Origin: Heterohyrax brucei
Taxonomy: Eukaryota; Chordata; Mammalia; Hyracoidea; Procaviidae
Assembly: GCA_028571685.1 (NCBI GenBank)
Contig: CM053156.1
Location: forward strand, 87,299,049 to 87,363,048
Direction of reading: 5' to 3'
DNA length: 64,000 bases
Numbering within the stretch: the stretch's first letter is position 1; each line of letters starts with the position of its first letter. The notes under the pieces are model-generated. The model worked only from the letters and a program-made list of their open reading frames with translations. It was not told the DNA's origin and searched no databases. The position numbers and the translations under genes are program-made. Below are positions 45,993 to 64,000 of the stretch, piece by piece.

Positions 45993-46158
45993 TCTGGAAA
46001 TCCTGGTGGTACAGTGGTTAAGAGCAATGGCTAATAACCAAGAGTCAGCAGTGCAAATCCACCAGCCACTTCTTGGAAACGCCACGGGGCAGTTCTACTC
46101 TGCCCTAGAGGGTCCGTGTGCGTTGGAGTTGACTCAGTGGCAGTGGGTCTTTTCGGCT
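45993..46158 (+). mobile_element. AfroSINE
   Basis: A full-length plus copy from GAAATCCTGGTGGTACAGTG through CACGGGGCAGTTCTACTCTG to TTGACTCAGTGGCAGTGGGT. Confidence 0.95.
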
Positions 46159-49100
46159 CTGGGTTCCCTCTATGTCTGTGTCAGTACCCTCTTCCTGGCT
46201 TCTGAAGGCGGCTGGGGAGGATATCAGTCCTCCATGAATCCTGCCTCTCAGAACATAGAGGTTCTCTCTCCAGAATGAAGAAGCCAAATCATCGGTGCAG
46301 GTCTGTCTCTTTCCTTCCCGTGCGCCTAGCTCATGTAGGCAGCACTTTAAGGGGGCTGATGCCTTCAGCCTTCAACTTAGTTAAACCTACCTTAACTAGA
46401 AACTTCTGGAAGGTGGGAGATCGCCCAGGCCATGCTGGCTCCCCCTGGCACCTTACTCCCAGACCTCTCTGGGCAGCCTGGTTCTTTGTGAGCCTTTCTA
46501 AGTTAGATGGCGGGAGGTCAGTTAGGTCACAGCGTGTACCTCCTCAGATGACCCCCCCCAACCCCTGGAAAGACAAGCTGTAAATTCCTCTCGAAATCGC
46601 CCAAAGAAAACACAATTGATTTTTGCCTTTTGGGCAGTGCTGTCTGGATCTGGATTCAGGCAGTTTGTTCCGTAGTTGCAAGTCATGCCGGTACAAAGGC
46701 CAGAGACAAAACTGAACCCACTGACTAAAAAAACAAAGACACACATGTATGTAGCAGTGGCGGTGGAGGGGCTCGCTCTCTGCACACACAGAAGCCAGAA
46801 AAGCTCTGCAGGCTGGGTGTTGCTGGCTCTCCCCAGGCTGGCTGGCTCTCTGAGTTGTCCCTCTGCTGCCACACAGGAACCCCACCTCGCCCCATGCCCG
46901 CCGAGGATCCTAGCTAGCTAGCTATCACCATTGGACGGCAAGGAGGACTCACTTATGGGGGCATGTAGTTTACAAACCTCTATGGGGATGGAAAAAGGGC
47001 CAGACTCGTGCTGGTATTTACCATGTGCATTTTGTTTTGTTTTGTTTTTTTAAAAAAATGATTACACACACATGCGTGGGCACCCCAGGAAAGTGACCGG
47101 TCCATCCCTTGCAAAGGCTCCCAGTGGCCAGACCAGGTCTTTCCCAGCAGCCTGCCTTCCTTTGTCATCCCCCTCCCCCGACTACCCCTTTCTTTTCCCT
47201 GTTGATTTCAAAGCCTGTTTGGAAATTTTAAGCTACTGCAAAGCTGTCCAGACAGAAGGTCAGGTGTTTTGAGCTGTGTGCCATCCACTGGGTCCGGTCC
47301 CTCCAAGGTCTGGCTCCTGTTTCTGAGGAGATGACCTTTGAAGGCTGGTTAATTAACAGTGAGCCGCAAAGCCAACAGGAGCAAGACGTGCTCCCCGCTA
47401 CTCCGCGAGAGGTGGGAAGTCCGTGTGGCGGGCACTTGTTAGTCCCCACCTTCAGAAGGTTCCAGACACCGTCCTGCAACAGAGAGGGCAGGGCCCTGGG
47501 GCCTGGTGGCAGTGGCCCATCTCAGAGCCCTTGACTGGTGTCCGTCCGTCAGCCGTGTGGGCGCCACCTTGCCAGAAGCACAGGGACCCTGGGTCCCGTG
47601 CAGTTTGCAGAAAGGACTGAGACACCCCCCAGCTAGGACTCCTGCTAGCTTGAAAGAGCCCTTTCTCCCTTGTCCTCTCCCCTGCCCTGGGCACGTGTGG
47701 GCATAGGGAGGTGTCCTCAGCCAGCACCACAGCTGCCCTTGGACTGGCGTGCTGGCGTCCCTCTAGCAGGGGCCCCACTGGCCTCCGTCCACGGTGGCCA
47801 ACTCCACTCGAAAACCAGCTACCTCCATGGGAGACCACTAGCTTCTCTGCACTGGGTCCAGGGGCCCAGTGGCACCCCTGGCCCTAGCGTCCCCCAGCAC
47901 CTAGGCGGGCATGTCTTCTGTCTGCAGAAGGCCACTTTTCCAGAGTTTTTCTTTCTCTGTGTTAGGTCACTGCGGCCCTGGGATGAAAAGACGCTTAATT
48001 AGTACCTTACTCACCAAGCCTGCGTTCTAGCTTTGTGCCACTTCTTCTAATAATACTAATTTTGGTGACACATTTCCTGGAATTCCGGGCTGGCTTCAAT
48101 TGCTAAAATCCCCCAAGAGCCAATCACAGGGAAGACCTATTTGCCTTTGCACCCCTAGAGGCCTGGTCCCCGAGCCCCCCAGACAGCTCTCTCTGCTCCC
48201 CGCGTCTCAGCTCCCTGGCTGCCCTGCATGATGGCCTTGCTCCATGGTCAGGGAGCAGTGGCCTCGTCACCACCTGAGGCTGGCATTTCTGTCCCCTCTG
48301 ACTGCGGAGAGAAGCCCTTTTCCTGGCTGGCTCCATCAGTCCCGCCACTTAATTGGAGGAAAAGTTGAGTGAGGCATCCCCGATTTTGCCCAGCTGGGCA
48401 CACTTCAGACTACACTTGTCAGTTGGGCTGGTGTCCAAAATTCAGCCCTTACAGGTCACCGAGGTAGCATTATTTCAGCATGAGCAATTCAGTATTTAGT
48501 GTCCCTTAGCGAAACCCATCCCTCCAGGCTGCTGCTGTGTGCCTGCACATTCTCAGGACTTCGAGGGGCACAGGAATCTGCGATTTGCTTGGCTGCGGGA
48601 GACAAGACCCCCTGGTTGATTCTGATTGTTTCCAAGGCCACTCCTCACCTAAGAGAACCGAGGAACGACAGAAGCAGCCTTCTTCTGTCCTGCTTCGGGC
48701 TGTGGTCTTCTAGGGTGAGAAGTCAGGGACATACATTCCTTCCACTTGGATCTTCTTCCCTTCTTTCCTGCTTTGTGCAGGCACAGTTTACTGCAGACCC
48801 ACAGCTCCAGTTTCTGTCCTCTGCAAGGTAGCCCAGATGACCCGACCGTCACTGGCAAGTCCCACCCGGACGTCCAGTGCAGCAGAGAAGAGTCTGTTAT
48901 CAATCAGAGCTTCTCATTTTATAGAAGTGGCCTCCAAAAGCATCATGCCCATTTTTAATCTGCCCTCCCAATCACTGAGCCTGTCTGTCACCTGGGTCTA
49001 AATAGATGAACTGGCCATCTGCAGTTAATCCACATTGTACGAATAGTTTGAAGGCCGAGTTGTCTGCCTTCTGAAAGAAACGGGCTATATTTAGTTTTTA

Positions 49101-50096
49101 AAGCACGTCTGTTTTGTGTTCTTTGTAAAGTCAGCGACATTCTTTCCATTTTTTCTGTGTAATTAGCAGCAAAGGAGCCGTAATCTGAGAAGGTAGGGGT
49201 GACCAGAGGGATGGAGAGACAGGGATTTGTAGGAAAGCAGGAAAGGCTTGCTGAGGGATGACACCCCAGCCCAAGACTGGGGGAAGGTCTGAGCTCTGCG
49301 CCTCATGAGAAACAGCTCTGTCTCGTCGGGTCCTGGGGCTGGTGGCAGGCACTCATACCTTGGTGGAATAGTTTCTCTTCCCCGTCACTCCCAATGTCAG
49401 CTGGCTGAGACTTTGGAAAGCCCCAGGGCCAGTAGGAACCCAGCTGATGTCAGGGCTCCCCGTGGGCCACCAAGGGGCTGTGCACACAGCCCAACCTTGG
49501 GGAGTCTGCTGAGCCTGAGGGAGAGCAGGGGCAGCTGCAGGGTTCCCCAGCCTGCCCTGGGTGTGGGCAAAATGAAGGCTCTGTGGGACAGGTGCCCCTG
49601 GCTAGGGGGTGGGGGCGGAGCTGGGACCCGGCCCAGCTGCGTGAGGAGCAGGAGGGCCCACCCTCCACACAGGGACCAGTGCCATTGTGCCCCGATAGCT
49701 AGCTTCCCACCTCAGCAAGGATCCAGGGAAGTAGGTAGCGCTAAGTGATAATGACCCATTTTTTAAGAATCCATTGAAAGGTGTGTGGGCAAACACACCG
49801 GGGTGAGCAGGCATCTACTGTCGAGAGGAATCAAGCGTGTGACTAATTATGTCACATTAATTGCTTAATTCAGGGTGTGCCAACAGCAGTGAGAGTGGGA
49901 CCGCTGAGTGGGACTCAGCCGAGGAAGCAAACGGCGCCCTCGGCCTTCTCCACGGAGCCCACTGACCGGGCAGGTCCCCACCCCACAGGCTGCTGTAACA
50001 CCGTCGCTCTGTTGGGTGGGCAGTGAAGAGGGAGCCCCACAATGTGAGAGCCATGTTTAGCAGCGGTCTCATTGGCATCCATAGATAAACAGAGAA
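46159..50096. other. XLalphas intron
   Basis: No exon is supported. A short TAGC tandem repeat lies at about 46909-46922. Open frames here are short and without bias. Confidence 0.45.
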
Positions 50097-50285
50097 AACC
50101 CAAACTAAACTGGTGGCCCCCGAGTCACACCGGCTCAGAGCCACCCTGTAGGACGGAGGGGAGCTGCCCCATAGTTTCCAAGGCTGTCAGCTGGACGGAA
50201 GCTGTCTCCTTCTCCCATGCCAGCGACGGGTGGGTTGGCACGGCCCGCTTTCCGTCAGTAACTGAGTGCTTAACCAGGCCTCCTC
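50097..50285 (-). mobile_element. AfroSINE, diverged
   Basis: AACTGGTGGCCCCCGAGTCA, CAGAGCCACCCTGTAGGACG, GCTGCCCCATAGTTTCCAAG and GAGTGCTTAACCAGGCCTCC follow the minus-strand order. There is extra sequence in the B-box region. Confidence 0.85.
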
Positions 50286-50470
50286 GACAGAGTAACTAAA
50301 TGATACAAACAGATACAGATCTGTTCACCAGGCTGCACTTAGCTAATAGAGCCTACTGCCTGATTAGTGCAGAGTTTTAACTCTCTAAACTTGAATTGCA
50401 TACAGCAGAATTGGGAGACTGCAATACCATGAGAAAAAAATGAGGATTTGGGGGCTCCCCTCCTCCCACA
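50286..50470. other. Short intronic spacer
   Basis: Ordinary intron sequence between two oppositely oriented AfroSINEs. Confidence 0.4.
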
Positions 50471-50605
50471 GAGGAGCCTGGTGGTGCGGTGGCTAAGTGC
50501 GCAGCCGCACCTCGCCAGGCGCGCCTTGGAACCCCGGAGGGCAGTTCTGGTCTGCCCTGCGGGGTTGCTGTGAGTTGGAATTGACTCAGCCACAGCAGGT
50601 TGGAG
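50471..50605 (+). mobile_element. AfroSINE with internal deletion
   Basis: GAGCCTGGTGGTGCGGTGGC, CGCCTTGGAACCCCGGAGGG and GTGAGTTGGAATTGACTCAG are present. About 20 bases of the B-box region are missing. Confidence 0.93.
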
Positions 50606-50805
50606 GGGATGTTGTTTTCTCTTGTTCTCACCCCAGGAGAGGTGAGGGGGACTGCAGCCACCTCCCTCGATGGCCCGTCCCAGTTCCAGCCATGCCAGGT
50701 CAGCAGTTTCATCCGATGTCTGACAGGGACTTGGCAGATGAAAACACAGCGCTGCCCACCATGCGTGTCTGTGGCCTGTCCTTCTCCTGGAGGCCTTTCC
50801 ATCGT

Positions 50806-50961
50806 CCTAACTCAAGGCCGCACAGTCAATTCCGACTCACGGCGACCCTCCAGGACAGGGAACACCTGCCCCATGAGGTTTCCCAGGAGCGTCTGGTGGA
50901 CGCAGACTGCCAACCTTCGGGTACCGGCTGCCCTAGTGTAACCAGCATGCCGGCAAGGCCT
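50806..50961 (-). mobile_element. AfroSINE
   Basis: GTCAATTCCGACTCACGGCG, CTGCCCCATGAGGTTTCCCA and GGTGGACGCAGACTGCCAAC identify the minus copy. Confidence 0.93.
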
Positions 50962-51040
50962 CCTTCCATCTCCAAGGCCAAGTTCAAAGCCCTAAGCCAC
51001 AGGTTTTCCCATACCCTTAGTTCTCCTGAAGGTGCCCAAG

Positions 51041-51217
51041 GGAAAAAACCCCAAAAAAGCAAACCCACTGCCATCGAGTCCAGTCCGACTCCCAGGGACC
51101 CTAGAGGTCAGAGTGGAACTGCCCCATAGAGTTCCCAAGGAGCACCTGGTGGATCTGAACTGCCCATCTTCGGGTGAGCAGACATAGCACTAACCACCGC
51201 ACCACCGGGATTTCCCC
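51041..51217 (-). mobile_element. AfroSINE, well preserved
   Basis: An A-rich tail precedes ACCCACTGCCATCGAGTCCA. The element continues through TGGAACTGCCCCATAGAGTT to ACTAACCACCGCACCACCGG. It is among the less diverged copies here. Confidence 0.95.
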
Positions 51218-52025
51218 CCACCCCCCAGTGGAAGTGAAGGGTATTTTAGTTTCAGAAAGTGAAGTTTCCTCAGCAGAGCCTTACAAATAGATCTAGGTAA
51301 GACAGAGCTGGTAGGCTATTGGGGTGACCCCCTATTTATTCAGCCACAAGTGTAGCGGGTGAGGAACTTCTGGGAAAACAGAAGGCGGGATTTCTGTTAC
51401 TACCAGGGAGGGAAGTATCCTGGACACTTTTGCAGAAGGAGGAGATGGCTAGTGTCACCCAGGGCTGTTATCTCCTGGGAGAGGAGATAAAGAGACCCGC
51501 TACGCCAGAGGTCAGGGCTGTGGTATTTGCGTGAGACCAGAAGGTCTGCACGTGGAGGACTGTGGGTAAGATCTCTGTAACTCTTGTTTGGACATTCACA
51601 CATGTCTGAGAAGCTGGGAATGAAGTCACTCTGGGATCTCAAGTCAGCTCAAGGGCTACTTTATGAAGTGTTTCTGGCTTTTGGAAAGCTTGATAAATAG
51701 TTAGGAAAAGACAGACCAGCAGACCTCAAAGGCCTGCAGAGATGAAGACATACCGCAGGAGTATACCAGAGATGGCCATGCTCCATTAATGTTTCCAGTA
51801 GCTTCCTCTTCAAACATGAGGTGACATCTAGCTTCCCTGGGCCTGGAGGGATGGAGTCCCCCCACTGCCATCTAACTCCTTACTTCCCTGAGACCCTGCT
51901 GCCCACTTCCTAGGAAGGCAAAGAGACTCAGTAGTTTTTGGTGGGTTGACTCATCTGCCATCCCTCCAAAATCACATTCTGAAAGTGCAAGGAAGGATAT
52001 ATATGGAAAGCCATGGGCCTAAGCT
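51218..52025. other. XLalphas intron
   Basis: No exon or further repeat is recognised. Confidence 0.4.
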
Positions 52026-52187
52026 AGAAACCCTGGTGATGTGGTGGCTAAGCACTGTGTCTGCTGACCGAAAGGTCAGTGGTTCAGGTCCACCTGGCAC
52101 TCCTTGGAAACTATGGACGGTTCTGCCCTATACTTTAGGGTTGCTATGAGTCAGAATCGACTTGATGGCAGTGGGTTTGGGTTTTTT
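52026..52187 (+). mobile_element. AfroSINE, well preserved
   Basis: From GAAACCCTGGTGATGTGGTG through CTCCTTGGAAACTATGGACG to TCGACTTGATGGCAGTGGGT with a TTTGGGTTTTTTT tail. Confidence 0.96.
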
Positions 52188-52402
52188 TCTCTTTTCTTTT
52201 TTTGGGAGGTTAGTTTATGGGCTTAAGCTATGAGGTTAGATTACCTGCACAGACCGGAGTAACTATATAAGCAGAGGTCTCCAAACCAGCATGAAGCAAG
52301 CCTAAGCATCTGTCTTTCCAGATTTATTTCAAATTTGATAGCAGGGAGGGATGTTCTGCTGATTTCAGAAACAACGAGAAATCAAACATTGTGAGAAAGA
52401 TC

Positions 52403-52565
52403 GGAAACCCTGGTGGTGTAGCGGTTAGGAGCTACGGCAGCTAACCAGAAGGTCAGAGGTTTGAACCTTCCCAGCACTCCTTGGAAATGGTGTAGAGCAG
52501 TTGTGCTGTGTCTTGTAGGGTCGCTGTGAGTCAGAATCAACTTGACGGCCCTGGTTCTGGTTTTA
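52403..52565 (+). mobile_element. AfroSINE, well preserved
   Basis: From CGGAAACCCTGGTGGTGTAG through TTGAACCTTCCCAGCACTCC to CAACTTGACGGCCCTGGTTC with a short T tail. Confidence 0.96.
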
Positions 52566-55159
52566 TAAGAGAGATGACCTTCTGTGCTGTGGCAGTAAAT
52601 AAATTTGTGTGCTCTGCTAAAAAAAAGAAAAAAATCCAAAAATGAAGAAACCGTTTTTAAGAATATGTAATTCATAGATCTGCAGAAACATAAATTGGCC
52701 AGAGATTAACAAGGACTAGAGAAGTGGCTGTTAGGAGCCTGGCTCCTCAGTGTCTGTGTAGCCTGAGCTCCTAGTTAGTTGCATTCATTTGCGGTGAGAG
52801 TTTCAGTCTTCCAGTCAATTCAAGTGCAGAAAGTGCTCTGACGGGTTGCCCACAGCAGAAGCACTAAACTCAGTCATTAACACCTTACAGCTCAGCTTTC
52901 TGTTGTAGTTGAAACCTATGTATTATTTCTTAGGCTACTAAAATAATATTATAAGGATGTTTTCTCTGGGTTGTTGGGAAATAACCTACAATGACCCCCA
53001 ACTCATGAGAGGCCAGGGGGAACACTCTTGTCCCCAAATGGAATCACATCATTAAGTAGAACAGTTATTTTTCATGTTTTAAGCAGAGGAGACGTTCTTA
53101 GTCACAAAAGACACCAAAAAGCCAAGGCCCGGGAACTCCTGCCCTAAGTACCCAGTTTCCAAGGGCACCAAATCCCAACCCCTGCCTGTGGATTTGCCCG
53201 TTGTTGTAAAATAGGAAATACAGGAGAGAAGTGTGGCTGAGGTATTTCCCAGCTGAGTGCATGTGGGTAATCTGGGATTTTAAGTCCAGTGATGTTGTTA
53301 CCTTCACTTTGTGGCTTCCCCAGGAAGCAGGCCACCTGAGCCAGGGACCAGTGCCCCCGTCAGCATTTTGTGCCTTTGTCCTTTATTGCAACCTGAAGTT
53401 TCCACCCCTCAGATTTCTCCCCGAGCCAAACAAGGGGCCCTGTGCCCTGGGAAACCTCTCTCCCGGACTATTCCAAGAATTATGCTAATGAATTGCTCTG
53501 TTCTTGGAGCATAAAGTAGGCACTTAAAATAGTAATGGCGATGCTACAATAAATGATTAATTCATAGGAAGAGGTCACACCCAGGGGCCTCCAAACCTGA
53601 AAAACATTTTTCATAGAACTTTTAAGGCCCAAGTCGGTCCGATGCTAGGCTTTAAACCAGAGACCATATCAGCTCTCCCCACCAAGGAGGCAAAAATCTC
53701 ATCTTTCACTCTGTGTTGGGTAAAACAGAAAACCAAACGGACCAGAAGCCAGCTTCCATTTCAGCACTCTGTGTCATCTGCTTACCCATAAACCCTTGAT
53801 TCCACCTGCTCTCATTTATTTACAAAGTAAATGCTTTATTTGTCCATCAGTGGTTAGTCATAATAAAATATTGGTGAAACCTACACTTAAGAAACCATGT
53901 CCAGGACAGCTGCTAGAAGCTGAGACAACTCAAGCCCCAACATTGCTTGACATGCTCCTAGGGCAATGGTCCCAGCTGTGCCCTGAGGAGGCCATGTAGT
54001 CAGCACAGGAGAAGGTATGGTTTCACTCCAGAGGGACACTGATCCCAAAGGGAACAGCAGAAGCCCACCACAGGCATGTCCAAGTCAGGGGCTACTTGGG
54101 TTGCAGGGAGTGTAGTAACAGTAACAGCAGGGCCAAGTATTAGGGTCTTTGGTTTACTGTCGACCTTATACTTATTAAATACAGCATATATCACTGCTTT
54201 GCCATGGCACAAGCTGGAGGAGTGACAGTTTTGAACAAACGGAACCTAACAGACTTTCCCGTCTTCTTCATTTGTTAGGAATGACAGTCAACAGACTCAT
54301 TAAGTTAGACCAAAAAGTTTTATTTACTAGGTAGAGACATTAAGCACAGGCGATGCCTTCCAGCGTCTTCTAATCGAGTTGGTGGGTAACAGCAAAGCAG
54401 GGTCACTTCCGATGGCCGTGAACTGTGGCCGGACAGGAGGGCTTAGTGGTAAGGCTTGCTTAACAAGCACACACTCCTACACTGGGCCATTTTTATTTTT
54501 TTAATCTACATCTGTTTCTGTGAAGAGTGTCAACCTAGAACGGAGGTTCCTTTCAGAGTTTTGTTTGCTTTGTCTTGTTTTTCAAAAGGAGGTGGACTTT
54601 TTCTGTGAAAGGGAAGCCATAATCAATGTGACTAACCTGGCTTGTGTTTGGATAGGGAGTCAGAGCGGCAGCAGTTGAGCAGCGGGAGAAGGTCAGGGTT
54701 CTGCAGTCAGGCGGGTGACATGGAGGGGCCGCAGATCAGGAGGGTCGGGTGTTCTCATTCCAAAAGCTCCATGGTGACCGTGTCATGTGCTGTTCTTCTT
54801 TCAGATTCATAAAACAGAGGCCTGTAGGATGGCATTAGAGGAATCTGTCAAGGAGCCAAGACAAAGAATAGGTGCAGTCTTCTTAGTTTTAACACCCTGG
54901 AGGAAGGAGGAATTTCAGAAGTCCTGTTAAGTGAAACTGACTCTCTCTTTTCTGAGCTAGCTCCAAACTTGACCCAACAAGAGCTTGCCACTAGCTTCTG
55001 GAATTGGGGAATATTTGCATTCCCCAAGGGTGTTAGGTGTGTCCCCAACAGGTAGGCCTTCCCCAATATCCAGGTTTTATTGACTCTTAAGAAGGTTAAG
55101 GTGGAAGGGAAGTTCAGGGCTGCTTTGCAGATGAGCTTTTATTCACCTGCGGGCTAGCC
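52566..55159. other. Last part of the XLalphas intron before exon A/B
   Basis: No exon is supported. There are no AfroSINEs from here to the right end of the window. Sequence is AT-richer than the flanking CpG island. Confidence 0.45.
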
Positions 55160-55270
55160 TTCCGCCAAAGGCAGGCACCATGTCTTAGCCTGGTCATGTG
55201 GCAACCTCGGCCCCTGTGGGCCCGCGATGGGTCAGGTCCACCCAATAAATATTTATTGAATGAATGAATT
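55160..55270 (+). mobile_element. L2-like 3' end
   Basis: GCAGGCACCATGTCTTAGCC and AATAAATATTTATTGAATGA followed by ATGAAT match the typical end of L2 elements. It lies about 230 bases before the CpG island of exon A/B. Confidence 0.7.
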
Positions 55271-55499
55271 GTACCCAAGCAGACTCCTGTGTGGCAGCAG
55301 GTGGCCCCAACCAAAGCCCCAGGAAAAGTTGGGGGCAGCGGCCAAGTTGTTGAAAACTTTTTTATAGTGTCTCAGCTCTAACTCGGTGCTCTCGACTGCG
55401 TCCTAGTGTGCTGAAAAGATGGGAGGACAACCCTAGGAAGTTTTTAAATAATTCGCAAATAAGTTTGTGTTTATTAAAATACTTTTCCCTCTGTTCCAG

Positions 55500-55743
55500 G
55501 CTCCCCGGGATGCCTCTGCCAGCCGTCTCTCCCACCTTGGGGCATGCCAGCCACACCAACCCCACGGGCGCCGCGCCCCGCCTGCCCCGCGCCGCCCTGC
55601 AGCCCCCTTTCCTCCGAGGATCTGAACCCCCGCCCGGGCGCGGTGGTCCCCCCGGCCGGCGACACCCACCTCGGCGGGCGCGCGCGCCGCGGGGAGGGCG
55701 GGGTGGGCGGCCATCCCCGCGCGTGCTCCGCGGGGAGCCGGAG
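55500..55743 (+). other. GNAS: Exon A/B (exon 1A), putative, with strong splice donor
   Basis: Exon A/B is an alternative, paternally expressed first exon of GNAS that splices to exon 2. In human it lies about 2.5 kb upstream of exon 1 and overlaps a maternally methylated germline DMR that controls Gs-alpha imprinting in cis. Here a strong donor, GAG/GTAAGA, sits at 55743/55744, 2.75 kb before the Gs-alpha ATG and at the left edge of the CpG island. This is the best candidate for the A/B 3' end. The 5' end is uncertain. I set 55500 because a good acceptor (TTTTCCCTCTGTTCCAG) ends at 55499, but a true first exon would start at a promoter further inside. An 88-codon frame begins at 55510 (see findings). 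Confidence 0.6.
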
Positions 55744-56772
55744 GTAAGAGGCGCGCGGCGGGGGTACGCGCCGCCGTCGCACGCTTTGCACGCTGCCCAG
55801 GGCTACACCACTTGACTGAAAATTGGGAGGCAGGTCCAGGAGGCGGGGTCGTGTGCCCACCGCCCTGGGCACCCCCGCGACCCCCGCGGCCGCGCTCCCA
55901 GCACCCCGCGTGCCCCGAATCGGGACGCCGGCGCCGCCGGGGTGCCGGGTGGCCGGTTTGGGCGCCTCCCCGGCGGGCCGATTTTTCGAGCGTCCCCTTC
56001 GGTTTATAGGGGCCGCCACTGTGGGTCCGTCCTCTGAAGAGGCTGGGGCGTCATCGGCGGTCAGGAGCGCAGCTCCTCGCCGAGGACACTCAGTCGCGTC
56101 GGTGCCGCGGAGCGGGCTGCGTCAGGTGGCTGGCCCGGCTGGGCCCGTGGCTCGGGGCGGCGGCGGTGGCAGCGGCGGCTGGAGCGCTCCCTGTCCCGCG
56201 GTAGCGGCGGCGGTGGCGGTGACAGCACCGCCTTGCGTGTGAGTGCCTCTCACTCACATCTAAGTCCGGGCGCCCAGCCTCCGTGGAGGCGCGACCCGCT
56301 CGGCGGGCGACAGCGCCGGGGCCGGGACGGGGCAGCGCTGCCCCGTGTCCCGGGCACCCCTCCATTCTCTTTTCCTCTCTTCTCTCCATTGGCGTGCCGA
56401 GAGCCCAAGCCAGGAGCACCAGAGGGTAACCGCAGCTCGCGCCCCCCCTTCCCCGGGGCCGCTGCACTCTTCTTTTTGGAGTTGTTGGACATTTCTTCGT
56501 GCGTTGGGGGTTTCTGGCTGTCGTGGGGTGCTTTTTGGTTTGCTCTTGCCCTTTTTCCGTTTGCTCATCCTTTTTGGGGCGCTAACTCTTAGGCTGCCAG
56601 CCCAGAAGCGCCCTAAGTCCGAGCGGCCGCCAGCGGCGGCTCGAGGGCTGCACGGGGACTGCCACCGAGTCCTCGACACTGGGGCACGCCGGGGCCGGGC
56701 ACAGCGAGCCCGGGGACAGGCAGGGCGCCCGGGCCAGGCGTGAGCCGGGTCCCCGGAGGGGACCGAGCCACC
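55744..56772. other. Intron between exon A/B and the 299-codon ORF
   Basis: The sequence is CpG-rich and I support no exon within it. A T-rich stretch, unusual for the island, runs at about 56466-56580 (for example TTCTTTTTGGAGTTGTTGG). A TGCCGC hexamer lies at 56101. Confidence 0.4.

Positions 56773-64000
<7,228 letters not shown>

Noticed and set aside
50497..51129. 210-codon plus-strand frame
   Set aside because: It runs through three AfroSINE copies in different orientations and is an artefact of repeats.

Overview
The window is a mammalian genomic segment carrying the 5' two thirds of the imprinted GNAS complex locus on the + strand. The order is the NESP55 exon (8964-9731), the XLalphas exon with its overlapping ALEX frame (22046-24119), the exon A/B (1A) region (about 55.5-55.74 kb), and Gs-alpha exons 1 (58494-58632) and 2 (62206-62278). 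The spacing between these parts resembles the human locus. The window ends inside intron 2, before exon 3. About twenty copies of the afrotherian tRNA-derived SINE (AfroSINE) show that the host is an afrotherian, and an elephant or other paenungulate is a reasonable guess. Older shared repeats (a MaLR-type LTR, two MER5A copies, L2 and MIR fragments) are also present.

Layout. 1-8 kb is non-coding DNA upstream of NESP55, expected to be crossed on the minus strand by the non-coding antisense GNAS-AS1. 8.1-13 kb holds the CpG-rich NESP55 promoter, exon and following intron. 13-19 kb is intron with few features. 19.4-22 kb is the CpG-rich GNAS-AS1/XLalphas promoter region, with CCAAT boxes, a CTCF-like motif and an odd island of tRNA-like and hairpin-forming sequence. 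22.0-24.1 kb is the XLalphas/ALEX exon. 24-55 kb is a long intron carrying most of the SINEs, several minisatellites and an isolated CpG-rich element at 43 kb. 55.5-59.2 kb is one continuous CpG island holding exon A/B, an unrecognised 299-codon ORF and Gs-alpha exon 1.

How the genes work together. NESP55, XLalphas, A/B and Gs-alpha are alternative first exons that all splice onto common exon 2. The XLalphas and Gs-alpha exons both end one base into a glycine codon, so each joins the exon 2 P-loop in frame. NESP55 has its stop codon inside its own exon, so the shared exons serve it only as 3' UTR. ALEX is read from the XLalphas exon in the +1 frame, and its stop codon ends on the last base of that exon.

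The most unusual item is the intact ORF at 56773-57672, between exon A/B and exon 1. It has a perfect GCCACC context before its ATG, protein-like composition (a Lys/Glu helix, a ten-Asp run, a hydrophobic Cys/Phe-rich tail) and strong third-position G/C bias. I do not recognise it. Limits: exon 5' ends, GNAS-AS1 exons, imprinting marks and conservation cannot be established from this sequence alone. Comparisons with human proteins are from memory.
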